NCBI GenBank assembly: GCA_903822175.1
Contig: CAIJOB010000002.1
Span: 62,001-126,000 of the forward strand
Length of the DNA stretch: 64,000 nucleotides
DNA from: an uncultured Alphaproteobacteria bacterium
GTDB lineage: Bacteria; Pseudomonadota; Alphaproteobacteria; Caulobacterales; Caulobacteraceae
Direction: 5' to 3'
The position numbers and the translations under genes were made by a program. Positions 33,627-42,145 of the stretch are shown one piece after another. Position 1 is the stretch's first letter. Each line of letters starts with the position of its first letter. Below the pieces are notes generated by a model. The model had not been told where the DNA came from and did not search any database. It worked only from the letters and a program-made list of their open reading frames with translations.

Positions 33627-35675
33627 TCAGCGCCGATACGAAAACCCGACCCGGAAGGTCCTGGGCTCACTCCAACTGTCGGTGAAGTCCGCCGCTTTGC
33701 CGGTGGAGAGGTGGGCGTCGGCGATGTTGTCGACCGCCAGATAGACTTCCTCGCCCGGCGCGATCGCCCAGGCCGCGCGGCCATCCAACTCCGCGCCCGG
33801 CGGCAGGCGCCGGGTGTTCTGGTCGTCGTCGTACTGGGTCGAGACATAGCGCACCGTCGAGGACAGCGTCAGCTTCTCCATGGCGCGCCAATCCAGGCCG
33901 CCAGTGACGGTCCAGGCCGGAGTCTGGGCAGGCCGCAGGCCGGTGAGCTGCGGCGCGGCGCGCTCACCGTCCACGCGGGCGTGGGTGAAGGCGAAGGCCG
34001 TGCGCCAGGAGAGCGTCGTGAAGATCTCGCCGTTGGCGTCGCCCTCCACGCCCCAGGCGTTGATCTGTCCGGCGTTCTGCCGCTGGCGAAGCGTGCCGCC
34101 GGCGACGATGAAGCCGGCGATCGGCAGGGCCGGGAGCGTGCCCGGTCCCACGCCGATGGTGACGTTGGTGATCGGGTCCTTGAGCTCGTTGTAGAACAGC
34201 GTGGTCTGCCAGTTGAACCTGGCGTCGGCGACCTGATCGCCGCCGATGCCGATCTCGACGCCATCCAACTTCTCGGGGCGCAGCAGCGGATTGGCCTCGG
34301 TGACGTCGTTGCCGACCCGGAACGGGCGCTCCAGCTCGTTCAGCGTCGGGGCCCGGAAGCCGGCATAGGCGGCGCCGCGCAGCCACAAGTCGGGATCGAC
34401 TGAATAGCGCACCCCGATGCGGCCGGTGGGCACGGTGCCGGACGCGTCCGGCGCCGGGCTGTTCAGCGTGGTGACGCCGGTCGCCAGCACGAACTCATGG
34501 CGCCGCGCGTCGCTGGAGTTCCATTCGTCCAGCCGGGCGCCTGCGGTCACCAGCCAGGGGCCGTTCGCATAGTCGGCGTCCACATAGCCGCCGCCGACAA
34601 AGGTCTGGCCGCCGGCGTCGCGGCCCATGGTGTACTGGTTGCTGACCACCTTGAAGCGCTCATGGTCGGTGCCCATCGCCCAGCGGGCGTCGGCGCCCAG
34701 CTCCCAGGAGAGGCCGCCCTCGCGGCCCTGCCAAGCGGCGTTCAGGCCATAGCCTTGAGCGGGCGTGGAGAACTCGTTGTTGGCCGGCGTGGTCGTGGCG
34801 CGGTTGGCGGCCACGGCGACCGAGGTGTTGGCCAGGTCGCTGCCGCGCGCCCAGGCCTGCAGCCGCCAGCCGCCGACGCCTTCACCGGCCGGCTGGGCGA
34901 TCGTCAGGGTCTCGGCGTCGCCCGTGGCCGTGGAGCGCGCGCCCAGGAGGCCGGCGCCGCGGCGTTCTTCGAAGGTCTCCAGCCGCAACGCCGCCTGCAC
35001 CGAGCCGAAGCTGTGCTGGAAGCGGACCGAGGCGTTAGCGTCTTCCAGATCCAGCGGCGTGTCGGCAGCGCCCTGCGATGGCCCGCGCACCGGGATGTAG
35101 CCGTCGTTGCTCTCGCCTGAGACGGTCAGCAGCACGTCCTTGGTGCCGCCGCTCACGGCGGCGCGATAGGAGCCGCGTTCACCGGCCGAGATGTCCAGGG
35201 CGCCCAGGCCGTCGCGCGCGCCACGCTCCTGCAGTTCGATGACGCCGGTCAGGGCGCCGGCGCCGTAGGGGCCGGAGCCCGCGCCGCGCACGATGTTGAC
35301 GCCCTCGATGCCTTCCGACGGCAGCGCCGTCCAGATCACCCAGCCGCCGAACGGATCGTTGACCGGGGCTCCGTCCAGGGTCACCAGCGCCCGGCCCGCG
35401 CCGGAGCCGGCGATGGCGCGCAGCGAAACGCCCTGGGTGGTCGGATTGGCCGACAGCGAGGTGGTGCGGCGGAACAGCGACACGCCAGGCGCGGTCTCCA
35501 GCGCCTGATCCAGGCGCGGCGTCGCCTTCAGAATTTCCGGCGTGATCTGCACGGTGCTGAACACCGCTTCGCCGCCGAGCGGCTTCAGGCGGGGCGGATA
35601 GACCACGACCACTTCCACAGTGGCGGGCGGCGGCGCCGCAGCATCGACCATGGTTTCCCCCGAGGTCAGCCCCAT
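33627..35675 (-). CDS. TonB-dependent receptor lacking a signal peptide
   Basis: A 682-residue receptor barrel. The plug domain is clear (TTQGVSLRAIAGSGAGRALV, LDGAPVNDPFGGWV, RGAGSGPYGAGALTG) and the barrel ends FRVGFSYRR. At the N-terminus, however, only about 17 residues (VDAAAPPPATVEVVVVYPP) precede the plug and no export signal is present. A TAA in frame lies six codons before the ATG, so no upstream extension exists. The divergent SDR starts 37 bp away. The 5' end may have been lost by rearrangement, making the product non-exported, or the start may differ by an indel. The ligand is unknown. Confidence 0.82.
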   Translation of the reverse strand: MGLTSGETMVDAAAPPPATVEVVVVYPPRLKPLGGEAVFSTVQITPEILKATPRLDQALETAPGVSLFRRTTSLSANPTTQGVSLRAIAGSGAGRALVTLDGAPVNDPFGGWVIWTALPSEGIEGVNIVRGAGSGPYGAGALTGVIELQERGARDGLGALDISAGERGSYRAAVSGGTKDVLLTVSGESNDGYIPVRGPSQGAADTPLDLEDANASVRFQHSFGSVQAALRLETFEERRGAGLLGARSTATGDAETLTIAQPAGEGVGGWRLQAWARGSDLANTSVAVAANRATTTPANNEFSTPAQGYGLNAAWQGREGGLSWELGADARWAMGTDHERFKVVSNQYTMGRDAGGQTFVGGGYVDADYANGPWLVTAGARLDEWNSSDARRHEFVLATGVTTLNSPAPDASGTVPTGRIGVRYSVDPDLWLRGAAYAGFRAPTLNELERPFRVGNDVTEANPLLRPEKLDGVEIGIGGDQVADARFNWQTTLFYNELKDPITNVTIGVGPGTLPALPIAGFIVAGGTLRQRQNAGQINAWGVEGDANGEIFTTLSWRTAFAFTHARVDGERAAPQLTGLRPAQTPAWTVTGGLDWRAMEKLTLSSTVRYVSTQYDDDQNTRRLPPGAELDGRAAWAIAPGEEVYLAVDNIADAHLSTGKAADFTDSWSEPRTFRVGFSYRR

Positions 35676-35712
35676 ACTGGGCTTTCGATCCGCTTAGCGC
35701 TATCCAGCCCAA

Positions 35713-36474
35713 ATGGACAGCGCAACAGCCAAGGTCGCCATCGTCACCGGCGCGGGCAGCGGGATTGGCCGGGCTGTGTCCCTGGCGCTACTGGCCGGCG
35801 GCTGGTCGGTGGTCCTGGCGGGGCGCCGGGCCGAGCTACTGGACGAAACCGCGAGCCTCGCGGGCGACGCCGCGGGCCGCGCCCTGCCCCAACCCACCAA
35901 CGTCGCCGACCCGGCCTCCGTCACCGCGCTCTTCGACGCCGCCAAGGCGCGGTTCGGGCGGCTGGATCTGCTGTTCAACAACGCCGGGACCGGCGCGCCG
36001 CCCGTGCCGCTGGAGGAGCTCTCCATCGAGCATTGGAAGCGGGTGGTCGACATCAATCTCACCGGCGCCTTTCTCTGCACGCAGGGCGCGTTCCGGCTGA
36101 TGAAGGACCAGGACCCGCTGGGTGGGCGGATCATCAACAACGGCTCGATCTCCGCCCATGTGCCCAGGCCCCGCTCGGTCGCCTACACCGCAACCAAGCA
36201 CGCCATCACCGGTCTGACGCGCTCCACCTCGCTGGATGGCCGCGCCTACGGCATCGCCTGCGGCCAGATCGATATCGGCAACGCCGGCACCGAGATGACT
36301 CGCGCCATGAGCAAGGGCGTCATGCAGGCCGACGGCGCCATCGGCGCCGAGCCGGTGATGGATGTCGCCGCCGTCGCCGATGCCGTGGTCTACATGGCCG
36401 GGCTGCCGTTGGAGGCCAATGTGCAGTTCATGACGGTTATGGCGACAAACATGCCCTTCATTGGGCGCGGCTGA
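35713..36474 (+). CDS. SDR-family oxidoreductase
   Basis: A 253-residue classical short-chain dehydrogenase. Cofactor motif [15 protein letters not shown] (GxxxGxG) is at residues about 8-22, NNAGTG in the middle, and the active-site Tyr and Lys are in [12 protein letters not shown], preceded by Ser in NNGSISAH. A basic or acidic selector after strand 2 (AGRRAELL) suggests NADP preference. Substrate unknown. It is divergent from the TonB receptor by only 37 bp, unusually tight for two promoters. Confidence 0.9.
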   Translation: MDSATAKVAIVTGAGSGIGRAVSLALLAGGWSVVLAGRRAELLDETASLAGDAAGRALPQPTNVADPASVTALFDAAKARFGRLDLLFNNAGTGAPPVPLEELSIEHWKRVVDINLTGAFLCTQGAFRLMKDQDPLGGRIINNGSISAHVPRPRSVAYTATKHAITGLTRSTSLDGRAYGIACGQIDIGNAGTEMTRAMSKGVMQADGAIGAEPVMDVAAVADAVVYMAGLPLEANVQFMTVMATNMPFIGRG

Positions 36475-36496
36475 GGCAAAAGCAGCCTCACTTTTG

Positions 36497-36531
36497 TGCA
36501 GTGCAATGATCTTGCTGCGTCGCAATATTTT
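36497..36531 (+). promoter_or_regulatory. TGC-N3-GCA motifs upstream of the UrcA-like gene
   Basis: In the 185-bp gap before the UrcA-like gene, TTGTGCAGTGCAATG and TTGCTGCGTCGCAATA lie about 10 bp apart, followed by an AT-rich run. Both contain TGC-N3-GCA, and the second shares TGCGTCGCAA with the site near 27.34 kb. A PhaR-type or similar regulator is a possible binder. No open reading frame of note is seen in the remainder of the gap. Confidence 0.35.
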
Positions 36532-36659
36532 TTCGATTGATCGGTACGGAATCGCGGGTAAAGGTCCTCGCAGGCGACAGGCTGACGTCAGTATCCAGCC
36601 ACCGCCTAAGGGAACGCCGGTGAAGGGGTTGGCAACAACCTCAACCCGGAACCAAGCAC

Positions 36660-36923
36660 ATGAACCGTATCGTTATCCTCGCGGCCGCGGCCGCCCTCAT
36701 CGCCTCCAGCGCGAGCGCGCAATCCATTCGCGTCTCGACAGAAGGCAAATCTCCCACCCAAGTGCGCGCCGAAGTCTTCCAGGCCGCCCGCAAGGTCTGC
36801 CAGGACGCCGTGCCCGGCTCCGCCTACCGGGTCGAAGAAACCCGCGCCTGCGTGGATCGCGCCGTGCGGGACACGCTCGCCCAGTCACACGATCCCAGCA
36901 TCGTCCACATCGCGGCGCGCTGA
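36660..36923 (+). CDS. UrcA-like small secreted protein
   Basis: An 87-residue exported protein with a signal peptide (IVILAAAAALIASSASAQ). The mature part shows the UrcA-family layout: a short beta stretch (SIRVSTEG), then helical VRAEVFQAARKVCQD and ETRACVDRAVRDTLAQ with two Cys that probably form a disulfide. The family is common in Caulobacterales and Sphingomonadales and has no assigned function. The ribosome site is weak. TGC-N3-GCA motifs lie upstream. Confidence 0.75.
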   Translation: MNRIVILAAAAALIASSASAQSIRVSTEGKSPTQVRAEVFQAARKVCQDAVPGSAYRVEETRACVDRAVRDTLAQSHDPSIVHIAAR

Positions 36924-36939
36924 ACCTAGTCGGCGAAGC

Positions 36940-37746
36940 TTAGTCGGCAAATTGGGGACTGCGTTTCTGCAGGTTCGCCATGACGGCCTCGACCTGATTG
37001 GGTGAGCCGATCAGCGCGCCCTGCTCCTGGCTCTCGGCCAGGAGGATCGCGTGCTGGTCGCCCTCGCCCATCAGGTTGAGCAGCCGCTTGCCGGCGCGGA
37101 TGGCGTGCGGGTTCTTGCCGGCGATCTCGGCGGCGAGCGTCAGCGCGTCGGCCAAGGGGTCGGCGCAGACGCGGGTGGCGAGGCCCATCTTGACGGCTTC
37201 CTCGCCGCCGAAGATGCGGCCGGTGTAGGTCAGCTCGCGCGCCACGTCGTCGCGCACCAGGCCGCGCATCAGCACCATGCCGGCCATGTCAGGGATCAGG
37301 CCCCACTTGATCTCCAGCACCGCCAGCTTCACGTCCGGCGTCACGAAGCGCAGGTCCGCGCCCAGCGCCAGCTGGAAGCCGCCGCCGAACGCCACGCCAT
37401 GCACTGCGGCGATCACCGGCACGGGGATCTCGCGCCAGACCATGCAGGCGTGCTGGGCATGATTGGATCCGCCCGCCGTGCGCTTGGTGGTCACCAGCGC
37501 CTCCGACGAGCGGCGGCCCTCGCCCGAGGCCATCTGGGCGAAATTGCCCATGTCGAGCCCGGCGCAGAAGGCGCGGCCCTCGCCGGACAGCACGACGGCG
37601 CGGACGCCGGCTTGCGTCTTCAGCCGCTCGCCGGTCTCCACCAGGGCGGCGAACATGGCGTTGTCCAGGGCGTTCATCTTGTCGGTGCGGACCAGGCGCA
37701 CGTCGGCGACTCCGTCCTTCATTTCCACCGTCACGCGGTCGTTCAT
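36940..37746 (-). CDS. Enoyl-CoA hydratase/isomerase family protein (crotonase)
   Basis: A 268-residue crotonase. Oxyanion-hole segments are RAFCAGLDMGNF and AVHGVAFGGGFQLAL, with NALDNAMFAAL near the N-terminus. The usual Glu in the second catalytic position is not obvious (VKLAVLEIKWG contains E), so hydration, isomerisation or hydrolysis cannot be chosen. GGGAGG precedes the ATG. It is the first of four crotonase genes in a 14-kb stretch. It ends 16 bp from the convergent UrcA-like gene. Confidence 0.88.
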   Translation of the reverse strand: MNDRVTVEMKDGVADVRLVRTDKMNALDNAMFAALVETGERLKTQAGVRAVVLSGEGRAFCAGLDMGNFAQMASGEGRRSSEALVTTKRTAGGSNHAQHACMVWREIPVPVIAAVHGVAFGGGFQLALGADLRFVTPDVKLAVLEIKWGLIPDMAGMVLMRGLVRDDVARELTYTGRIFGGEEAVKMGLATRVCADPLADALTLAAEIAGKNPHAIRAGKRLLNLMGEGDQHAILLAESQEQGALIGSPNQVEAVMANLQKRSPQFAD

Positions 37747-37756
37747 TTGAAGCCTC

Positions 37757-37792
37757 CCAGAAAGTCAGATGGGGCCAGAAAGTCAGATGGGG
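37757..37792. repeat. Perfect 18-bp tandem duplication upstream of crotonase
   Basis: Two adjacent identical copies (37757-37774 and 37775-37792) of CCAGAAAGTCAGATGGGG fill most of the 50-bp gap between the GST and crotonase genes. They lie just before the crotonase ribosome site and look like a recent slippage product. Confidence 0.85.
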
Positions 37793-37796
37793 ATCG

Positions 37797-38708
37797 TCAG
37801 GCCGCGCTCAGCAGATAGCCGACGCAGGGGAAATGGACGTGGGTCAGGTCGAGCTCGCCGGCGTCGCGGGCGATGGTGATGCGCTCCGGCGACACCGAGA
37901 CCAGCCTGCCCTCGATGGCGTCGCGGCCATAGTCGTCGGCGCGCACCGCGACCGCGTCCCCAGGCTTCAGCCCCGAGGGATCGGCGGCGTCGCTGCTCGG
38001 CGTGGCGGCGGGCGAGGCGCGCATGGCCACTTCCAGCGCCTCGGCGCCGGTCATGTCGGTCCGCCGCCCGTGGCCGAGCGCCTTCACCCGTTCGCGCCAG
38101 GCTGTGGTCTTCGGCAGGCCGTCCAGCAGCGCCGCCGCCGGCCCCGGCGCGGCGCGGCCCAGCCACCAGATGTTCATGTAGGCGGCGATGTCGGACAGCG
38201 ACGGCGTCGAGCCGCCGAGGAAATCGTTGCTGGCCAGGCCGCGCTCGATCCAGGCGGCCTGGGCGCGCCACTGGGCCTTCATCGGCCCGGCCGCGGCCTT
38301 CATGGCGGCGATGTCGAAGGGCCGGCCGGAGAGCTTTTCCCGGTCGGCGATGAACTCGGCCGGCACCGCCTCGCCGATCTCGCCGAACACCACCGCGACG
38401 GTCGCCTGGAAGAACAGCCGGTCGGCCCATAGATTGACGGCCCAGTCGGCGCCCTTGATCACGTCGGGCTTACGGTGCCGCGCCTCGATCTCGGCCAGGA
38501 TCACCTGGGTGTCGCAATAGATGTCAGCGCCGATCTGCAGAACCGGGATGCGCCGGTAGCCGCCGGTCAGCGGGATCAGTTCGGGCTTGGGCATGATCAC
38601 CGGCTGGATCACCGAGCGCCAGTTGAGCCCCTTGACGCCCAGCATGACCCGCACCTTCTCCGAGAAGGGAGAGGTGTCGTAGTGGTGCAGGATGATTTCA
38701 TCGGCCAT
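37797..38708 (-). CDS. Glutathione S-transferase-like protein with C-terminal extension
   Basis: A 303-residue protein. The N-terminal thioredoxin-like domain starts IILHHYDTSPFSEKVRVML, with a candidate catalytic Ser or Tyr, and IPLTGGYRRIPVLQIGADI includes the cis-Pro. The helical domain covers about residues 90-220. The last 70 residues (from GDAVAVRADDYG) form an extra small beta domain not found in typical 200-230-residue GSTs. Substrate unknown. It is upstream of the crotonase gene on the same strand, so both may be co-expressed. Confidence 0.83.
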   Translation of the reverse strand: MADEIILHHYDTSPFSEKVRVMLGVKGLNWRSVIQPVIMPKPELIPLTGGYRRIPVLQIGADIYCDTQVILAEIEARHRKPDVIKGADWAVNLWADRLFFQATVAVVFGEIGEAVPAEFIADREKLSGRPFDIAAMKAAAGPMKAQWRAQAAWIERGLASNDFLGGSTPSLSDIAAYMNIWWLGRAAPGPAAALLDGLPKTTAWRERVKALGHGRRTDMTGAEALEVAMRASPAATPSSDAADPSGLKPGDAVAVRADDYGRDAIEGRLVSVSPERITIARDAGELDLTHVHFPCVGYLLSAA

Positions 38709-38823
38709 CTAGACCTCCAAGAGTTCGCCGCGGCCGGTTTGCACGTCCGACCCTAGGGCAACACCGGCCAGGAGCAAGCACGCCCCGACGTCAACCGGTG
38801 CTCGGCGCGTTCGAAGGGATCAG

Positions 38824-38926
38824 CCGCGGAGAGCGCAGAGATACGCGGAGCGACCCAGCCTGGGTCAAAGGCCGTTGGCCAGGCGGCAGATGCCGTCCCC
38901 TCCGCGTATCTCAGCGATCTCCGCGG
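38824..38926. repeat. Large inverted repeat, 27-bp arms, in an intergenic gap
   Basis: Arms at 38824-38850 and 38900-38926 are complementary with two mismatches (CCGCGGAGAGCGCAGAGATA and onward against its reverse complement) and enclose a 49-bp spacer. The 267-bp gap (38709-38975) contains no convincing gene. The CGCGGAG/CTCCGCG core resembles dispersed palindromic intergenic repeats in proteobacterial genomes. It might also act as a transcript-stabilising or terminating structure. Confidence 0.7.
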
Positions 38927-38975
38927 TTGGTCTTTATACGGTGGGGGCGTTGGCGCACGGGTGAGGATCAGCGGA

Positions 38976-39542
38976 TCAGGAGCTGTCGGTGGGCGGCGTG
39001 GGATCTTGGCCGTTGGGCCTGGGCCCTGGTGTGGGGCCTGACCCCGGCCGCGGAGCGGCCCTGGGCGCGGCCTTGTGCGGCGCGAGCACCGCGTCGGCGC
39101 GGGCGGCTTCCTCGGCGAGGTCTTCGCAGAGTTGGGCGATGAGCTGGTCCGGGTCGATATCCAGGAAGTCCTCGGTTTCGGCGAGGTCATCGAGCCGTTC
39201 GCTGAGCGAGCGTGCGAATTCGTAGGACTCGCCGTCGTCTTCTTCGATGCCGGGGTCCCAGTCGGCGCAGAGGATATCCTCGACCTCGCGCTTCAGCAGC
39301 TGCCTGCGCCGCGCGACGGCGGGCGCGCGGGCCTTAGCCTTGGCTTGGGTGGCCTCGTGATCGCCGCGTAGGCGCTCGCGCTCCTCCTTGGCGTGGAGCG
39401 CGATCGACTGGCGCACCGAGCGGCTGAGCCGGACGAAGGCGTGGCTGAGCTGCGCCATCTCCTCGGCCGTCTCGGCCTCCAGCGCCCGCTGCTGCACCGC
39501 GCAGGCAAGCGCCAGGGTCTTCTCGGCGAGAATTCCCAGCAT
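38976..39542 (-). CDS. IS-interrupted small gene, main 3' fragment (hypothetical protein)
   Basis: A 188-residue acidic protein if translation restarts at ATG 39542. Helical N-terminal half (ALACAVQQRALEAETAEEMAQL, then LSRSVRQSIALHAKEER), an acidic middle (DWDPGIEEDDGESYEFARSL, LDDLAETEDFLDIDPDQL), and a Pro-rich tail. The frame continues upstream (SPTAERREQ) to 39577, where the IS1595-type element begins. The missing start codon and first four codons lie beyond the element at 42185-42196 in the same frame, so the original protein had 13 more residues. Function unknown; the original promoter carries a LexA-type site. Confidence 0.75.
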   Translation of the reverse strand: MLGILAEKTLALACAVQQRALEAETAEEMAQLSHAFVRLSRSVRQSIALHAKEERERLRGDHEATQAKAKARAPAVARRRQLLKREVEDILCADWDPGIEEDDGESYEFARSLSERLDDLAETEDFLDIDPDQLIAQLCEDLAEEAARADAVLAPHKAAPRAAPRPGSGPTPGPRPNGQDPTPPTDSS

Positions 39543-39680
39543 CTGCTCGCGGCGTTCGGCGGTGGGGCTCGCGCCTGGGCAGTTATATACTTGACGGAAC
39601 GCCAGAACGCCCCCATCGATTCGCCGCGTGACAGGCCGGCACTCGACGTACCTAACTGGACCCTCAGCAATGGGCCTCGC

Positions 39681-40331
39681 TTAGGCGAGGTCGTCGGGGG
39701 CAAGTACCTGTGTGTAGTCGTCCTTACCGAGGCCGGTGGAGCGCATGAGGTAGGTGGTGACTCGACCGCCATAACCGGCGGTGTTCATGGTGCACCATAG
39801 CTGATGGTCGGGATCGAGCAGCTGGATGCGGTGCTGCGACAACAGACCGGTGAGACGGGTCATCCACGCTACAATCCTGTCGCGGCCTCCTGGCGTGGGG
39901 CGGTCCAGAGTTAGCATCGCACCGCGATGAAGAACCCTTCCGGATTCCGCATAGAGGTCGGCGAGCCCTCGCTTTGTCATTGGGGCGAATTGCAGGGGCA
40001 GCGGCGGCCCGATTCTCGCGACGGGTTCCGGCCTGGGAAAGAAATCAGGATGCAGCGCGCTAAGCGCCCCCATGATCTGCTCAGCGTTCCACATCGCAGA
40101 GATTTTGGCAGATCTGGTTTGCGGGATGTCTCCATGGGCAACGAGGCAGCCCAGGGCTATCAGTTCACAAGTCATACGAAGTTGGATGTAGCAGATTTCG
40201 TTTTTGGCAAATTCCGGCAGCCGGGTGGTGTTGTCCAAGATGCCGGCCATGACCGCGTGGCGGTCGCGGATTTCCTGCATCAGGATCATGTAAGTATTGG
40301 CGTAGCCTTTTATCGTGTGGACATTGGTCAT
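39681..40331 (-). CDS. Passenger gene of the IS1595-type element, unknown function
   Basis: A 216-residue soluble protein with no recognised domain. It has an N-terminal helical part (YMILMQEIRDRHAVMAGILD, then ICYIQLRMTCELIALGCL) that could be a four-helix nucleotide- or protein-binding bundle. A second helical block (VAWMTRLTGLLSQHRIQL) follows, then the ending LLDPDHQLWCTMNTAGYGG. Codon use and GC content are lower than in neighbours. Its start codon overlaps that of the divergent 40-residue ORF in TCATGA, so one start may be misplaced; M15 is a downstream alternative. Because it lies inside intact transposon ends, it moves with the element. Confidence 0.65.
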   Translation of the reverse strand: MTNVHTIKGYANTYMILMQEIRDRHAVMAGILDNTTRLPEFAKNEICYIQLRMTCELIALGCLVAHGDIPQTRSAKISAMWNAEQIMGALSALHPDFFPRPEPVARIGPPLPLQFAPMTKRGLADLYAESGRVLHRGAMLTLDRPTPGGRDRIVAWMTRLTGLLSQHRIQLLDPDHQLWCTMNTAGYGGRVTTYLMRSTGLGKDDYTQVLAPDDLA

Positions 40332-40452
40332 GACCGATAAGCCCCCTACCGATGAACCTGGCGCTCAAGAGCGCTTTGATCGCGGCGTGGCGAACGCGCT
40401 GCGGATGCCGCCGAAGCCGCACAAGCCCCCGGTACCCAAGCCCAAGTCATAG
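40330..40452 (+). CDS. Small 40-residue ORF inside the transposon
   Basis: Encodes a 40-residue peptide: MTDKPPTDEPGAQERFDRGV followed by a NALRMPPKPHKPP-type tail ending PKPKS. The pattern of a short helix (RFDRGVANAL) and a Lys/Pro-rich end (MPPKPHKPP) is recurrent in tiny hypothetical proteins of mobile DNA and Alphaproteobacteria, which supports it as real. No Shine-Dalgarno site is evident, and its start overlaps the divergent passenger gene start. Confidence 0.45.
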   Translation: MTDKPPTDEPGAQERFDRGVANALRMPPKPHKPPVPKPKS

Positions 40453-40491
40453 ATGGACTTGTAGTGAAGGAGCCGATGCCATAGATTTTAG

Positions 40492-41103
40492 CTATGGCTT
40501 TCGAGAAAGTTTGGCGTTTCTACGCCGCGAATGACGGTTTGTCGGTGAGGCTGCGTTGGCTGTCGATTGGTTGGTCGGGGGCTTGGATAGCTTCTGGGAT
40601 GGCGGCGGCGACGTGGCTTCGATTTCACTGAGATGCTTAAGTTCCTGAACGACTAAGACGTTTTCAGCCTGAACAGCGAGAAGGTCTTTGTGCAGTTGAT
40701 TGCCGCTCTGGTCGGACGACTGTTTTGCGGCCCAAGCGAGACAGATGGCGATGGCTGGCGCGACGAGATTGGGAATTCCCCACGCCAGTGCGGTTTTGAA
40801 AATGCGCCCGAATTCCGGACGGATGCTGGCGGCCTGAGACACGGCTGAATCGGCAGATATCGCGCCGCTGGCGGCGTCGGCGGCGAGGGTTCTAAATCGC
40901 CTAAGCTGATCTTCGTCGGCACCTCTAAACGCCGAGACAACATCATCCAGAAAGCTATATGTCCCGTTGGGAATCGCGCTGAACTCCCCGCAATTCCAGC
41001 ACCTCATGCTGCTGTTCACGAAAGTCTCGTAAGCGCCGCCCATCGTGGGCACCTCAAGTGGCGCCCCGCAGAGGCTGCAGGGGAAGACGTATCTCGGCAC
41101 CAA
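40492..41103 (-). CDS. Passenger gene with zinc-ribbon-like N-terminus and membrane segment
   Basis: A 203-residue protein. The N-terminus has two CxxC pairs (FPCSLCGAPL and MRCWNCGEF) separated by about 22 residues, a treble-clef or zinc-ribbon pattern. A hydrophobic stretch (WGIPNLVAPAIAICLAWAA) at about residues 110-128 is likely a membrane segment. It is followed by a helical part and a Ser/Pro/Arg-rich tail. It lies between the transposase and the other passenger gene within the transposon, on the same strand. No known family was recognised; accessory or regulatory roles are both open. Confidence 0.65.
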   Translation of the reverse strand: MVPRYVFPCSLCGAPLEVPTMGGAYETFVNSSMRCWNCGEFSAIPNGTYSFLDDVVSAFRGADEDQLRRFRTLAADAASGAISADSAVSQAASIRPEFGRIFKTALAWGIPNLVAPAIAICLAWAAKQSSDQSGNQLHKDLLAVQAENVLVVQELKHLSEIEATSPPPSQKLSKPPTNQSTANAASPTNRHSRRRNAKLSRKP

Positions 41104-41180
41104 CTTCCCCCGCGCTGCCCCTGGTGGTTGAACTTCACACCTTGGCCTTGCGGAGTCGAATCAGACGTCGCGCCTTCTGT

Positions 41181-42122
41181 TTACGCGTACGCGGCTTCGT
41201 CAGACCGCCGATACATCAGGCGCTTACCGGTGCTGCCCTTGAGCATCAGGTCGGCGCGCATGGCGTCGGAAACGCCCAGCCCTTCGCGGTTGGAATAGCG
41301 GAAATCGAACTCGTCCAGATAGCGCGAGAGGTGCGCTTCTGAGACGTGGTGGAACGTGCCGACGATGCCGCGCTTGAGGATGGAGAAGTAGTTCTCAACG
41401 GTGTTGCTGTGGTGGTGGCCCTGGCGGACGTACTCGCCGCTGCTGTGGTCAACGGACGAGTGACCGGCGAACTCGCGGCCAATGCCTTTGTAGAAGATGG
41501 CGCCGTCCGTCATCAGGTGCGACTTGCGGCTGGCGGTCTTCACGATCACGCGGCGCAGGGTGTTGGAATTGACGTTGGCGACGTGGAACGAGCGGGCCGA
41601 ACCGTCGCGTTCAACGAGCGTCACCACGGCCTGTTTGCCGCCCAGATGGTCGCGGTGGCCCAAGCGCTTGTTCTTGTGCTTGTTGTACTCCTTGCCGCCC
41701 ACGTAGGTCTCATCGGCTTCGATCACCTTGCCTTCGCCGCCCATGGGCTCGGGCGCATCAAGGCGCATGGCCTCGCGGATGCGATGGGCCATGAACCACG
41801 CGGTTTTGTAGGTCACGCCAAGCGAGCGGTGCAGCTGGTGAGCGGAGACGCCTTTCTTGGCCGACGCCATCAGCCGAAACGCCAGCATCCACTTGGCGAG
41901 GCCGATGTGCGAGCGCTCGAACACCGTCCCAACGGTGACGGTGAACTTGGTACGGCAGGCCTTGCAGATGTAGGTGCCGGGCTTGGTGCTCTTGCCGCCC
42001 AGAAGGGTGACCTTCTCGCACTCACCGCAATGAGGGCAGTACGCGCCATCGGGCCAGCGCTGCGCTTCCAGGTGGATGCGGGCGGCCTCGTCGTCGTGAA
42101 AGATTTTGTCGGTAAGATTCAT
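41181..42122 (-). CDS. IS1595-family transposase (ISXO2-like)
   Basis: A 313-residue transposase. The N-terminal zinc ribbon has Cys29, Cys32, Cys53 and Cys56. A helix-turn-helix-like part follows (SAHQLHRSLGVTYKTAW). The catalytic DDNK set is visible as D137 in IEADETYVGG, D206 in LMTDGAIFYKG, and N240 with K250 in HSNTVENYFSILKRG. Length and motifs match functional ISXO2-type enzymes. GAGGA seven bases before the ATG, plus a TTGACG/TAGCTT promoter with a 17-bp spacer beginning in the terminal repeat, suggest it is expressed. No frameshift is seen, so the element may be active. Confidence 0.92.
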   Translation of the reverse strand: MNLTDKIFHDDEAARIHLEAQRWPDGAYCPHCGECEKVTLLGGKSTKPGTYICKACRTKFTVTVGTVFERSHIGLAKWMLAFRLMASAKKGVSAHQLHRSLGVTYKTAWFMAHRIREAMRLDAPEPMGGEGKVIEADETYVGGKEYNKHKNKRLGHRDHLGGKQAVVTLVERDGSARSFHVANVNSNTLRRVIVKTASRKSHLMTDGAIFYKGIGREFAGHSSVDHSSGEYVRQGHHHSNTVENYFSILKRGIVGTFHHVSEAHLSRYLDEFDFRYSNREGLGVSDAMRADLMLKGSTGKRLMYRRSDEAAYA

Positions 42123-42145
42123 CGGCTTGTCCTCGTAGGAACAAG

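Noticed and set aside
38709..38975. tRNA or small RNA in the gap
   Set aside because: No cloverleaf or conserved tRNA boxes are seen. The structure present is a simple long inverted repeat.
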